From assembly GCA_001931875.2 (NCBI GenBank), contig MSJH02000666.1:248001-312000 (forward strand): DNA of 64,000 nt, in the 5' to 3' direction. Made by a program: the position numbers and the translations under genes. The DNA comes from Byssochlamys sp. IMV 00236 (Eukaryota; Ascomycota; Eurotiomycetes; Eurotiales; Thermoascaceae). Numbering within the stretch: position 1 is the stretch's first letter; each line of letters starts with the position of its first letter. The notes beneath the pieces were generated by a model. The model worked only from the letters and a program-made list of their open reading frames with translations. It was not told where the DNA came from and made no database searches. Below are positions 48,777-60,825 of the stretch, piece after piece.

Positions 48777-51700
48777 TTAGAATTCCCAGTCCTCATCTAC
48801 AGACTTTATAGCCCAGTCGAACTTCTCACGCAGGGTCTTAGAGAAGAACTTCTCAATGGGGACATTGAATTTCTTCGAGAACACCACAGTCAGACGCGGA
48901 TCAATGTAGTTCTGAAATTTCTTCTGTTAGCGCGAAATGAGCCACGGAGTTTAGGAAGACTCACGATCTTTGAAGTACCAAGGGCAACTTCTTTGTTGCT
49001 CTCCTTGTCTTCAGCTTGCAATGACATGGCCTCAATACGTTGGTCAAGCTTCGCGAGATTATTCTCGAACTTCTCGACAGTCGGGCCTTTGCCCTCCGGT
49101 TCGACTTTGCCGGTCTTATTTTCCTTAGCGAACTTTTTCGCCAGGTCATCGGCAGCCTTTAGCCTCTCTTCAAGTTCCTTAGGTTTCATCTCTTTCTCGC
49201 CTTCTGCGGCCAGCTTCTCATTGTCCTTTTCGAATTTCTTCTTGATCTTCTGGCGTTGTTCCTCAACAAGGAAGGCCTGGTGTTCTTTGACCCATTCTTG
49301 ATCAAGATCCTCATCTAGTTCGAAATATTTGGCGCCCTTCTTCTTCTTCAACGTAGGCTCAAGGCTGAGCATCATCTGCTTGATGCGCCATTTCTGGTAA
49401 CGCAGTCCCTTGATCTGATGCATAGTTAGTGATAGTAAAGACGATTTCGTTTAATGGCGATAACATACCCTATCTGACAATTTCTCCATCTGGCCAGCAT
49501 GTCCAGCAGCGACAGTACGTTTGTGGTTACAAAGAATGGCCACCTTACGATTCGCATCATTGTACGCTTTGACCTTCTCATGAATAGAACCTTGTGGGTT
49601 CATCTCCTTGAGCAGTCGGGCCATCGTGTAAGAGGCGTTGTAAGTACGGAAGACCTTGGCTGTCAAGCCCTGCATGTAATTCGACAGATGCTTGTTCAAT
49701 GCGGTTGTCTAGAGATGTCAGCATTTGTTCTCGAAGAGGATTAGCCTCTTCACTTACCGTCAAGCGATCGAAGATCTCATCACCTTCCTTCTTCGGTGGC
49801 TTCTTGAAAATCTTCAGATTCTTGAACACCTGCGCGTCTACTTCCACCTCGTCGTAAAACCGAATACTATCTTTACCAAGGAAGTCAAAGACGACCTTGT
49901 TTGGCGGCTTCAGAGTGACATTCTCGTATTTCAGCGAGCAGCAGCCCACAGTCTCAGCCTCGTCTTCACCTTTCTCGTTACCAGCACGGAGCGCGAACTG
50001 GTCAATGAGATATACTGCGGTGGCCTTCTGCCGCTCCGCCATCAACTCGTGCTTGAGATTTTTCTGGTAATCCTTGCGGATACGGTCAATGTGCTTCTTC
50101 AGCTCTCGAGCCTTTTCAAACTTTTTATAGTCACTCTGGCCTTTAATATCGGAGTTGGCCGCAAGCATGACATATTTATAGTTGCCATTGATATTTTCCT
50201 GCCACATGGCAAGCCAGGTACCTTCTTGGTCATGCTTCACTTCCTTCCACCGATGGCCTTCAGGAGGTGGAGGGACCGGTGCATCCTTGCCGATGTTGAT
50301 CGTGATCTGCTCAGGCTGGACTCTGGTCTTCACCCTTCCGGTCTTAGGGTGCTCACCACGACCACGGAAGAGAGATGGAGGTTCAACGCGGAAATTTCCA
50401 ACCTTCTGCTTACGTCCATCCCACAAACAGTATTGGTAAGGAGCTTCCTCTTCTTCTTTCTGGGCTTTCAGACGCTTCTTCTCGGCCGCTGAAAGGGCCT
50501 TCTTGGCAGCCCGCTGGGCTTCGTAGTACTCGAAGATCGGTCGGAAATCGCATTTCGAGAATTCCTTGATTTGAACAGGATTCCCTTTAGGATCCTTCGC
50601 ACCTCCGGTCTTCTTGAGGATGTCTTGGAAATCCATGAAAAAGTTCTTCTGGAAAGTAGGATTCTCGACATTGTGAGTCGAATTCAGCATGCCACCGAAG
50701 AAACCAGCAACTTCTTCGGCATCAGGGTGCAAGGTGATCGGAATTCCGTCATATTTCATCTTGACGTTCTCGGGCAGCGGCTGATAAGGCGGGGGAAAGA
50801 CGACACCGTTGTGTTCTAGAGTCGTCCATTTGATAGTACCGTCACTCTTTGTTGGATCCTCCCACCACCGGTATTCTTCTTCCTCATCGCCCTCGGGTTC
50901 TTCGGTCTCATCCTTGACAGGCGTCGCCTTGCCCTTACCTTTCTTCACGGGAGTGGAAGGCTCAGATTTCGGCTCCGTTTTAACTGCCTTCGAGGTCTTC
51001 TTGGCAGGAGCTTTGCGAGACAGGGGCTCATCGTCGCTAGCTTCCTTCTTAATTCCGTTCGCCTGTTTCTTGCCATTCGTTGCAGGCTTCGTGGCTTTCG
51101 CGGTCTTTGCATTGGCTTTCTTGGCAGCCGCAGCTTCGTCTTTCCGGATAGCTTTGGCTTCTTTCTCCGCTTCCTTTTCTATCTTGGCTTTCTCGTTGGC
51201 AAGCTTCTTCCCAATGGGAACATCAGAATCGGACTCGTCCCCGATAGCAGTCTCAGACGCCTTGGGAAGCTTCCTTCCATTTGCTGCCAATGGGACATCC
51301 TCATCCGTTTCGGGATCCTTGTGCGCCTTGGTAGAAGTGCGACGCTTCTTACTCTATCGGACGGTCAGCCGTTGGAATCAACGACATTTAAGAACTTCAG
51401 GATGAAGAGAGGGTGGTAATCGAGGTAGGAAGGTGGCGTACCAAGGGCTCGTCATCTTCGCTGCTCTGAGGCTCCGCATATGAAACGGGCTTATCGACGC
51501 TTGCTCGAGACTTCCTCTTGCTGAGCGTGCGGCCATTGACGTCCGCTCCTGCATCTGCCATTTCAACGTCCCCATCCTGAACCGGACCGAACCTGACCGA
51601 GACCCCAGGTTCGGTATGACCGTTGGTCTCTGCAGCGTCACCCATCATACGCTCAGTTGACTTGGCGATCATCTTCTCAGAAAGCGCGGCGTCTAGGATA

Positions 51701-51910
51701 AGATGACGGCCTCGTCAGTAAGAACATCAATGAAAGGGTAATGAAGGTGGATGTGAAGTAACGACACAACTGAGTGGCAGGGAACGCAGTAAAGAGCTTC
51801 AGGGTGTCCGGCGCTGCGCTGAGGCGAAGGGCTGACCGGGAGGCGGAGAACCTACCAATGGACTTGCCATTCTCCTTCGCAAGCGGGGTGTCATCCTCGG
51901 AAGAGCTCAT
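48777..51910 (-). CDS. top1: DNA topoisomerase I (type IB)
   Basis: Nuclear enzyme that relaxes supercoils by a single-strand break with a 3'-phosphotyrosine link. Exons: complement(48777..48911, 48965..49414, 49469..49708, 49758..51353, 51442..51692, 51856..51910), 2727 nt, 908 aa. The N-terminal third is charged and low-complexity, with many Lys/Ala repeats (nuclear localisation). The core begins near [20 protein letters not shown]. The catalytic residues sit in [20 protein letters not shown] (Arg), [10 protein letters not shown] (Arg), ILCNHKRTV (His) and, after the linker coiled coil, [11 protein letters not shown] (the nucleophilic Tyr). The last intron (48912..48964) separates the linker from this Tyr, which is the second codon of the terminal exon. 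The start follows [17 protein letters not shown]. It is divergent from the ATP synthase gamma gene. Confidence 0.96.
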
Positions 51911-52668
51911 GGTTTGTAGATGAGGAATCGAGAAATGTCTCACCGGGATAAGTGGTCGAAGTGCCAACAACGGGGGTGGGCGCAGGGCCAGGCGCGCGAA
52001 CCCAGGCGGCCTGCAAACGAGGACCGAGGCCTTACAGAGGTATGAAGCAAATGAAATAATGAGGGACCGGAAGGCTAAGTGAGGCCTGAGTGGCCCGTAA
52101 CCATAACCAGAAGGAGATGTAAGTGAGCGAATGGGTCCCGGGGGGTGTTGTAGAGGGGAGATAGATGTGACTTTCAGCTGGGAACAAGGCAGGGCGCGAG
52201 AAGTAGAAGAGAGGGAGAGAGAGAGAGAAGGAAAAGGAAAGGTTGAAGAGCTGGATAGAAGGCCTGAGGCGGAATCTCACGCCGCCCTGTTTTGACCAGT
52301 TGTGTTGCCTGGTTCGTGCTGGCGCCTGAAGCATGAGGCATCACACGGCTTAGCTCAGCAGAGAGTCATCGACACCTGGAATGCCTGAGGATGCCTGAGG
52401 ATGCCTGGGGCCGGGAAGCCCCGTGACTGGAGTCACCTGACCTGCGCAGTTGGTCTGTCGCGCTGCCCCGTCAACTCCTGCCTCATCCAGCCTAGCGCGG
52501 CTCTGTGCTTCCCGTCTCCCGAAAGCCGGACAAGACAGAAAGCAACCTGACGACCTCCCTCTATAGACGTCCCCAGAGGAACCGACATCCCATTGACCCT
52601 GCTGCTCTCCCCTCTGCAGCGTCTCTCGACGGATTTTCGTCTCTTGTCCTCTATACCTCTCTGCCATC
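51911..52668. other. Divergent promoter, top1 / ATP synthase gamma
   Basis: The 758 bp between two housekeeping genes reading apart. Contains a GA-rich tract at 52208-52229 and a CT-rich leader before the gamma start. An imperfect tandem of GGATGCCTGA units lies near 52378-52410. Confidence 0.6.
52208..52229. repeat. GA-rich dinucleotide tract
   Basis: Purine run of GAGAGGGAGAGAGAGAGAGA type in the top1/gamma promoter. Confidence 0.75.
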
Positions 52669-53920
52669 ATGTTCTCTCGCGCTGCGCGCCCGGCCCTGAA
52701 GGCCGGCAGTGCCGCTCTCACTCGGTAAGTCTCTGACCCAGCGCAAACATTAGATCCCCATCTGTGCGCCGCCAAACACGATTCAATGCGCGATCTATCG
52801 ATCCCAGATGTCTTCCAAAGTGGCATTGGCTGACGATTCCAAGCACTGCTCCTCCCAATGCCGCCACCTTCGCGACTCTGCGTGAAATTGAGGGCCGTCT
52901 CAAGTCCATCAAGAACATCGAGAAGATCACCAACACCATGAAGGTCATCGCCTCCACCCGTCTCACCCGTGCCCAGAAGGCCATGGAGGAGTCCCGTTCC
53001 TACGGTTCGACTTCCAACACCCTCTTCGAGAAGGCCGAGACCAAGGCTGTGGAGGGCCAGAAGACCCTCTATGTCGTCGCCTCTTCCGACAAGGGTCTCT
53101 GCGGTGGTATCCATTCCGGTCTGAGCAAGGCTACCCGCAAACACCTGGCGGAGAACCCTGAGGCCGACCTCGTCATTCTGGGCGAGAAGGCTAAGGCTCA
53201 GCTGGGCAGAGTCTATGCCAACAACATCGTTCTGAGCTTCTCCAACGTCTGCAAGGACGTCCCGACTTTCGCCGACGCCCAGGCCATCGCTGACCAGATT
53301 GCCCTGCTTCCGACCGACTACTCCAGCATCAAGGTGATCTACAACAAGTTCGTCAACGCCCAGAGCTACGAGCCCGAGGTCATCGAGGCTTACTCCGAGG
53401 AGGCCATCACCCAGTCCCGTATGTGACGAATTCTGTGTATTCCCTGAGAAGAATGACTCGTTGTTGACTGATGTTTGAAGCCAACATCTCCGCTTATGAG
53501 GTGGACGATGAGGTTCTCAAGAACCTCCGCGAGTACGCTCTCGCCAACAACCTATACTGGGCTCTTGCCGAAGGCCACGCTGCTGAGATCTCTGTAAGTA
53601 CCGCCGCATTTCCATGGGTCGATTGAATGGAGGTGCTGACTTTTCACTCTAGGCTCGTCGCAACGCAATGGAGGCAAGTTCAACTAACCAGTACCGCTAT
53701 AAGTTCGTGATATACTGACCATGGTGACAGAACGCTTCCAACAACGCTGGTGACATGATCAACAGGTATGGCAGTTGAACCGCAGCAACCCCGAGTCCGT
53801 GTATCCTCGATCTAACTCTTCTGCAGGTTCCAGATCTTGTACAACAGACAGCGTCAAGCCGCCATTACCGGTGAACTGGTCGAGATTATCACTGGTGCTA
53901 CTGCTAGTGAGGACATGTAA
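52669..53920 (+). CDS. atp3: ATP synthase subunit gamma, mitochondrial
   Basis: Central rotor shaft of the F1 sector of mitochondrial F1Fo-ATP synthase. Exons 52669..52724, 52844..53418, 53481..53593, 53653..53673, 53732..53766 and 53827..53920 (894 nt, 297 aa). The presequence is MFSRAARPALKAGSAALTR. Mature signatures are ATLREIEGRLKSIKNIEKIT, TMKVIASTRLTRAQKAME, SSDKGLCGGIHS and the C-terminal helix FQILYNRQRQAAITGELVEI followed by ITGATASEDM. Exon 4 is only 21 nt and its downstream intron (53674..53731) begins GCAAGT, a GC-AG intron; no GT donor nearby keeps the frame and the conserved ARRNAMENASNNAGDMI. Codon use is strongly C-ending, as in highly expressed fungal genes. Confidence 0.97.
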
Positions 53921-54853
53921 AATCTGTCAACGTGATGCTGCCAGGAGGAATCGCCTCGTGTGCAGAATTGTCCATACATACCTAGACCCACACCAACCTT
54001 GTAAAACAAGATACAATCTGACCAACGTTTCCTTTATGCAATTTCTATCATCTGAGGTGACATGTCCCTCAAGCTAGCTAATGAAGTTCCACTTGTATCT
54101 GGACGGATACTTTGTGCCATTGCATACTTGTCAGTGTCAGCTGCGATCATCTTTCGCGGCGTACTATCCGGGAGGATAACTATAGTCACGATGTTTAGTA
54201 TTTTGAGCTGATCTTGTCTCGAGTGACAATCTCGAAGAAGCAAATCCATGCAGGAACAGAATGCGCTGTTTATCCAGGTAGAAATGACAGTATTGGGTAA
54301 ATGGTAGAACTCTGGGCGTTTCTGCGGCGGGCTCCTGCATCCATATACTGTTGTGGTTCACTGAGTGAATGTTAGAAGCAGAACCGTCGCCCTCTACAAA
54401 GGGAACCCGCAGCAGTCCAGGTACCTTCCGTCCCAAGTGACATCTTCACTTGCATGAAGTGCTGTTCACTGAACATCTGCGGCTAGCTGCAGGCAATCCG
54501 TTTGATTCACTGTGTTTTTCTCCTCTTATGGACGGCTCTATGTATTCGCGCAACTGCCAACGAATCTTCCTGATCTCCTTCCACTTACAAGTTTTTGACA
54601 CCATCCAGGCGCTGTCAACAGAAGATCTCTAAACAGTCAACGGCCAAACTTTGCACGGCGCCTTGACTGATAACATCACCTCAGGGCTGTCATCACCATC
54701 AAGATAGAGCGCAGCGTCCCAAACATCCTCGAAAACAAGTGCCTTCAATCCGACACCGTCTTAGGACATCTGCGTGACTCTCATCATCACTTCTCCGTTC
54801 TACAGTGTCATCTCTACTATTTGATTACCATAGTATATTCCCAAGGACACGAC
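53921..54853. other. Intergenic, ATP synthase gamma to J-protein
   Basis: The 933 bp between co-directional genes. Unsupported frames only (for example a minus-strand frame at 54164-54436 that lacks ATG and motifs). Confidence 0.5.
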
Positions 54854-56394
54854 ATGACGAGTTCAGCAACGGTGGATTACTATGCGGTTCTTGGTGTCTC
54901 TCGAGACGCGTCAGTCAAAGACATCAATTCTGCCTATAAGAAGCTCGCCCTCAAGCACCATCCTGATAAGGCAGGTACCGAAGACAAGGAACTGACCACG
55001 TTCAGAAAGGTAGGCAGTTCTCTATTTGACAAATATTCCTTTTATCGGACAATGGTAATATGATCTACAGATCCAGGAAGCAGTCGAGGTCCTACGCGAT
55101 CCTACCAAGCGGAAGAAACATGACAAAGACCTAAGCCAGAAGAACAAGCATTGGAGCGTTGTCCTCCAGGATGATCCAGACTTTGGCGGTCCTGGCTACA
55201 CTGGCTGGACGCCTTACGGTGGCAGGAAATGGGATCTAAACAATGCCTGGGACCGCTACATGTCCAGCTACCATAATGCTACCCATATGGACCCAGGCGC
55301 GGTTCCACGAGATGCTTGGGCGGAGGCTGCTGAGATGGAAGCTAAGTTCAAACGGGAAGAAGAGGAGCAGAAGAGGCTTGAAGAAGAAGCTGCTAGACGA
55401 GAAGTGGAAATGGAGCTGGCAAGGCAGAAATGTCGTAGAGACGGAATGAAAGCTCGCCTGTTCAGAGATGACATTGAGAATGCTATCGAGGATATGAAGG
55501 AATCGTTGAAGCAGGATGCGCGGACTGATATCGAGGCAGAAAAAGCCAACAATATCAGCGCTGCGTTCATTGATAGCGATGCTGATAGCTCTCCTGACTT
55601 CAGTGATGAATATTCGGAGAACGAATACTCAGGGTCCTACTATGGCAGCGACGATGATGATGAGGAGGATGACGAGGATAGTGAAGAGCAGACTCCCTCT
55701 GATCAGGAGACGGACGAGATCGCATCTTTGACCCGAGATATCGGAGACATGGCAGCAAGATGCGCCAGCGACAATACTACCACCAAGTACTCCGAATCCG
55801 ACTCCGAATCTGAAGATGGCAAGCCCTACGATATGGCCAGACTTACCCCTTACTTCAACTACAAGCTCACCCATCCCAGTCATCGGTACACTCTCAATGA
55901 TCTCCGGGCTGAGCTAGAAGGCATGGTTCTCGAAACATTTTGTGGCTTCGTTGAAGATCTCCGCCTCTCCTTCCCCCAAGCCAGGCCAATGATTCCTGGC
56001 AACGATCCTGAAGATTGCCCGCACCTCGGCATGTGGACCAGGGAGTTCTTGAAAAAGGAGTGCGATGCTTGTCATCGTTTCGAGCCCTTGTATACCCTTA
56101 CTTGCCCTGGATGCGGGAAGAAGGCCTGCGTGGGCTGTAAGTTCAGACATGGCGCCTACTAATTGGAAGAGTCATGGTTTTGCGGATATGTTTCCTTCAG
56201 ATTCATTCAGGCTCGGTGAGGATTTGCCCCAATTCCCTCGCCTTACCCACGGGGACAGAAACTCTGGACTGTTGCAAGACACAACCATAGAGATGATGAT
56301 GTCTCAAATTCCTCGAGATGCTCCTAATAATCATATAATGGGAACTCTAGAGTACAATCGTCGCAACGGTTTCAAGTTCTTCTGTATGTTATGA
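54854..56394 (+). CDS. J-domain (DnaJ) protein with acidic middle and cysteine-rich end
   Basis: Predicted Hsp70 co-chaperone. Exons 54854..55009 and 55071 onward. The N-terminal J-domain runs [20 protein letters not shown] then [12 protein letters not shown], with the essential HPD. The middle is a charged coiled coil (residues about 150-190) followed by an Asp/Glu/Ser-rich block ([18 protein letters not shown]). The end has Cys pairs CDAC, CPGC and CVGC, a probable zinc site. Two 3' structures are possible. Unspliced, the frame stops at 56162 (415 aa) and keeps all three pairs. Alternatively a near-perfect 64-bp intron (56137..56200; GTAAGT donor, TACTAAT branch site, TTCAG acceptor) joins to 56201..56394, giving 471 aa but turning the last Cys of CVGC into Tyr. 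The wider span is given. The start is the only in-frame ATG before the J-domain. Confidence 0.85.
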
Positions 56395-56887
56395 CTGTAA
56401 ATGTCACGGCCTTGTCGTCTCTGTAGCGGCTATTCTATAGGATATTGCCAAGTAGGTGGCGGCAAGCGGAAACCAGCGGCGGAATAGGAGGGCATATCAC
56501 ACGCGTCCGACTTGTATCCTAGAACCTCTCCTTTTTTCCCTCTCTAGTTTGGAATCTTTAGTTGTTAGCTGCCTTGAAATTGAAGATCTAGCTTAAGCTC
56601 TGACAGTGAGACCTCTCCTTTCGACGATGGCTAACAGAACTCACAAAAGACGTATTTTTATCTCAATAACTTGAATTGTATGCAGGACAATGCATGAAAC
56701 TGCATTTCAAACCCATATTAACTACCTAACATATTTCTCCTGTTTCTTATCTTCCTGTCGTAGCAATTTAGAAGCTAGACATCTTCCATTTCACATATGA
56801 TTACTAGCTATAAACCTTAGTTACTTTTCAGGAATCCACAAGACGACGGTCTCCGACAACAGTGTCAAGATACATTGCAGATACCAC
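56395..56887. other. Convergent 3' region, J-protein / transporter
   Basis: The 493 bp of presumed 3' UTRs. No gene seen. Confidence 0.6.
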
Positions 56888-59481
56888 TCATGCCTTCGAC
56901 TCATCATGTCTGACCTCCGTAACCCCCGTGGACGTAAGCTTCGCCAAGGCATCATCAAGTCCGACCTCACGAGAAATCTCAGCCTGGCGCTCATGGTCCG
57001 ACGTAGCGGTACCCTCAGAGCCGAAGATGACGTCCATTTCCTCTGTAGAAAAGACATGAACAAGTTAATTGATTGACCGGATGGAGAAAGATAACATAAC
57101 GAGTGGATAAGATGAGGATGAGGACAGCATGACGTAGACGTAGACGTACCCAGAGATAGCTGCTTCGTCTCAGGAACCAAGAAGGCAATGAATAGAGCTC
57201 CTAGGGTGGTGATTAGGCCGAAGAAGATATACGTTCCATATGTGATTCCCGTGAGCATATCGGGGGTGACTTGGCCGACGATGAAGTTGTTCATCCAGTC
57301 TGATAGATGGTTTTGGTGTTAGTCAGGTATTGATTTTTATTGTCATTGTTCATGGAGTTCATTTCTACTGTGGATAGGGAGAACAGGTGGAAGGACGGAA
57401 CATACTCGCAGATGCGCCCAATGCGATTCCCTTGGCGCGGACACTCAATGGCCAAATTTCAGAGATGACGATCCATGCGCAAGGGCTGTAGGTTCATTGT
57501 TAGTATATCGATATATCTCTGCATTATGCATCAAGCAATGATGGCCACTTACCCCCAGGAATATCCAAAGTGAATGACGAAGAGCCATACCATGGCGACG
57601 GCAGCCCATCCTGCTGCCTTGTGGGTGTCCCATTGGTGTTCATTCTGACCGAAGATGGCTGCGATGATAAAGTGGCAAGAGGCCATTCCGATGGCGCCTA
57701 CTACCAGAACAGGTTTGCGACCAAGACGGTCAATGTACATCACGGCGGGGATCTGGAGATTGTTAAGGAGTGAAGTGCGAAGTTTCGGAAGGATGCTCAC
57801 AGTTGCGAGGAACATTGCTATTCCAACGACGCCTGTCGCTAGAAGAGATGTGGTGTTGCTGCTCATGCCGAGCTGAGCGAAGATGGATGGAGCATAGTAC
57901 AGGACGGCATTGACGCCGGTCCATTGCTGGAAGGTCATTGTCACTGTGATGTCGTGTGCGTTAGCGAGGTGGTTATATACAGAGTATGCAGGCAACATGA
58001 CCGGAATTCAAGTAGTGCGTACCAGTAGCCACCATGACTCGTCTGAACATTGGCCATGTCTTGAAGAGACTACCGAATCCTGCTGCTTCCAGCTTGATAT
58101 AGCTCCACGTATTGGATCTCTCGAGGTGTGGGAACTTCTCCTTCTCTGTTCGCTTCTCGAAGAGACTCTGAGACTTTATCTCCAGGAACTCCAGCTCGAG
58201 AAGGGGGTGGTCACGAGGAAGCCCACGGAGACTGACAAGAACATCTTTGGCCTCTTCCTCGCGGTCATGATGGACGAGCCATCTGGGAGAGAAGGGCATG
58301 AATAGCATTCCAGCGCCGAGAAGAATAGCAGGGATGAGCTGCAGAGCCAGAGGGAGCAACCAAGCGGTTTCGCTTTGGGTTGATCCCGTACCGCCGATGT
58401 AATTCGTGCCATAGTCAATCCTACCTGTTGTGTCAGGTTGTGTGATCTTTTGAGAGAAACTGATACTGACCAGAAAGATACCTACGTGTTCTAAGTTAGC
58501 AAGGTGGTAATTGAGAAACCGAGAACAACTAGACTCACCATGATTCCGAAAGTAATGGCAAGTTGTTGTAACGCAACCAAAGATCCTCTCACCTCGGGGG
58601 GCGCGATCTGTAATGCCTTAGCTGGTGGTCCTCGACCTCCATATGAGACTATCATACCTCAGCATTGTACATCGGGACACACATTGAGAGACTGAAAACT
58701 GATCATCAGCAAGGCAATTCTCATAACAGTCTCTTTTACACGTATACATACCTTCCAACGCCCATACCGGTGACGAACCGACCACCCAAAATATTGGAAG
58801 AGCCGCCAACAGAAGCAGTAGTCTGGACGATAACACCAATGCAGAATATAACGACGTTGACGAGAATTGTATATTTACGAGAAATGCGTTCTGCAAGTAC
58901 GCCAGAATATAAGGTCCCCGTCCAAGCACCGAGTTCGAGAATTGCTGTACATACATCGTCAGTGAAATCCCCGTTGTTGAGATTAAGATAATTGAGAACA
59001 TACACGTTAGCCATCCTTTCTTCGTGGTGTTTGTGACAGCATCTCCCATCTAGATAGTATCATCAATAGACTGCAATGGTTAAACATAAGGATTAGAGCA
59101 TACATGTTCGTCGAAGGAATACATCGCCACTTGCAAGTCTGGTTAGCGAGCTGCTTAATTCTCTGCATGATCAGGAGAACCTACGGACTCCAGAGAAAAC
59201 ACCCTGTCCAGAGAATATATCGTTAGGCAACGACTCGACAGTCGGCTTAGACCGGAATACCTACCTGGTTGTAACCATAGAGCAACCTATATACTTAGTC
59301 AGCATATAAGTCAAATATGACATTGAGGCAGAGAACAATACCCTCCAAGACAAGCGAACAGTGCAACTCCAAACACCTTTGCGTTTTGAACCAAACCAGC
59401 AGGGCCAGACGGACCTGCAAGAGCTTGCTTGCGCGCCGTAGCAGCGGCATTGAGAGCCACTGTTGTATCAGCACCACCCAT
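56888..59481 (-). CDS. MFS sugar (monosaccharide-type) transporter, 15 exons
   Basis: Plasma-membrane proton/sugar porter family protein. Exons: complement(56888..57042, 57150..57299, 57406..57485, 57553..57752, 57801..57943, 58023..58420, 58471..58481, 58539..58607, 58658..58691, 58752..58944, 59004..59049, 59104..59129, 59185..59203, 59265..59286, 59342..59481), 1686 nt, 561 aa. Signatures in order: GGLLYGYNQGVFSGVLAMYS (TM1), RISRKYTILV, GRFVTGMGVGSLSM, YNAEIAPPEVRGSLVALQQL, MPFSPRWLVHHDREEEA (the PESPRWL-type motif), FQQWTGVNAVLYYAP, DRLGRKPVLVVGA and VPETKQLSLEEMD. Twelve membrane segments fit. Fourteen introns include borders of 11-, 19- and 22-nt exons. Upstream lies a cluster of CreA-type sites, suggesting glucose repression. 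The exact sugar cannot be told; a quinate-like substrate is an alternative. Confidence 0.94.
58471..58481 (-). other. 11-nt microexon of the transporter
   Basis: GTATCTTTCTG on the minus strand, read as Val-Ser-Phe-(Trp). It is the only way to reach the family-conserved SFWIDYGTNY from TFGIM: the flanking introns are 50 bp and 57 bp, both with GT-AG borders. Donor GTCAGT is weak-ish. Confidence 0.8.
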
Positions 59482-60825
59482 TGTGACCAACGTGGACCCT
59501 CGAAGTCCTCGTTGTAGACTATATTGTTTTCGAATATGACAATGCTCCGGGATGTCCAAGAGAAGGGGAACCCGCAGGCAATGAGATGATCACTCTGTGA
59601 TAGTAACATGCGACTAAGGATGAGATTATATTCTTTTCCCCATGGTTACGAGCTCCCCGCATGGACCCGTACTATCTGGGGTCCGGGGTAGCGTGGTGGA
59701 CATGCAAGATCGATTCCTCATGGGAAATCCACCAATAACTACGACAATTAGGCGATAACCACGTGGAACAAAGATCCTGCCTGGCCAAGACATCATGGGG
59801 TATCGTTGCACCGGTTGTGGTGTCCGGTTGTATAGCCGGTTAAATAGGACAGAGGCGTATTTAGAGAAATCACGGTGGAAAGCACGGAGTCGGAGCTTGT
59901 TTGAATGCTAGATCCAGTGGTCTAGAATCCGTGAGCTGAATACTACTAATGTTAGAATTCGTTCGAACTAGACAGGATGCAACACGGTCTAGGAGACTGA
60001 GGTGGTCTGTTTCCCTTCACAGGCCGCCGAGATCATCGCACCAGTGGTAATAATTAGACAGGAGCAGCGTCGCGAGCGATTCCAGCTCCGAAATACGAAC
60101 TACACGATGAGCGATGTAGGACGTTGAATCTACCTAAATCAACATTCGGACGCTATGCCATCCGCAGACCCACATGATCTCCTTTATTGGGGCATTCACC
60201 TAGGTCGGAGGCAACTCGGAGATCTATCGCTTTCTTTCGAGGCAAAGAGGAGGGGTGTTTTTTTGATTAGCCGCCCCGCATATCGTTGCATGCTCACTAT
60301 ATCGTTGCAGCTGTTTAAAATGGCGAGAAAAGCAGTTCTTCGGGTTTTAAACCGGGCATGACGGATAAAAGCGATAGCTGAAATCCATGGGCACTCCCAC
60401 TCGGAGGCTTTGTGGTATTTACACAGGCCATATGACCTTGATCTAACCAATTCTGAAGATGTGGCGCCGCCTCGTAAAAAGGTCCACGAAGAGTCATGTT
60501 TGAATTCATCCTTGGAGCTTGCCGTTGGTCGGGATAACTGACAAGGTCCGAGCCCCTACCTACTGGTTCCTTAACCAGGGTGAAAGTCCGCGACGGCGTA
60601 AACAGATGAGACAAATAGCCTAACATCCAGACCAGGCTATCGGCTGAGCACATAGGAGCCTGATTGCGAGATGTTCCCTAGGCCTTGCAATAGGAAAGAT
60701 ACGAATGTGGCGGAAATCAGGCGCCTTTACCTGGATGCGAATGGTATTTGCACGGCATTATTGCCAACACAGCGTAGCTGGCGACGACCAGAAGGGTATA
60801 TGCTCTACCCAAGATGTGCTGGACT
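59482..60825. other. Transporter promoter / F-box 3' region
   Basis: About 1.3 kb between two minus-strand genes. The 59.65-59.69 kb segment has three CreA-consensus hexamers. Short frames further right have no recognisable motif. Confidence 0.55.
59655..59688. promoter_or_regulatory. Cluster of three CreA-type (SYGGRG) sites
   Basis: CCCCGC (59655-59660, GCGGGG on the other strand), CTGGGG (59676-59681) and CCGGGG (59683-59688) lie 175-205 bp upstream of the transporter start. Paired SYGGRG sites are the recognised target of the carbon catabolite repressor CreA in aspergilli. Function inferred. Confidence 0.5.

Noticed and set aside
54164..54436. Minus-strand 90-codon frame between ATP synthase gamma and the J-protein
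   Set aside because: Begins at a non-ATG codon, has no motif, and lies within presumed untranslated flanks.
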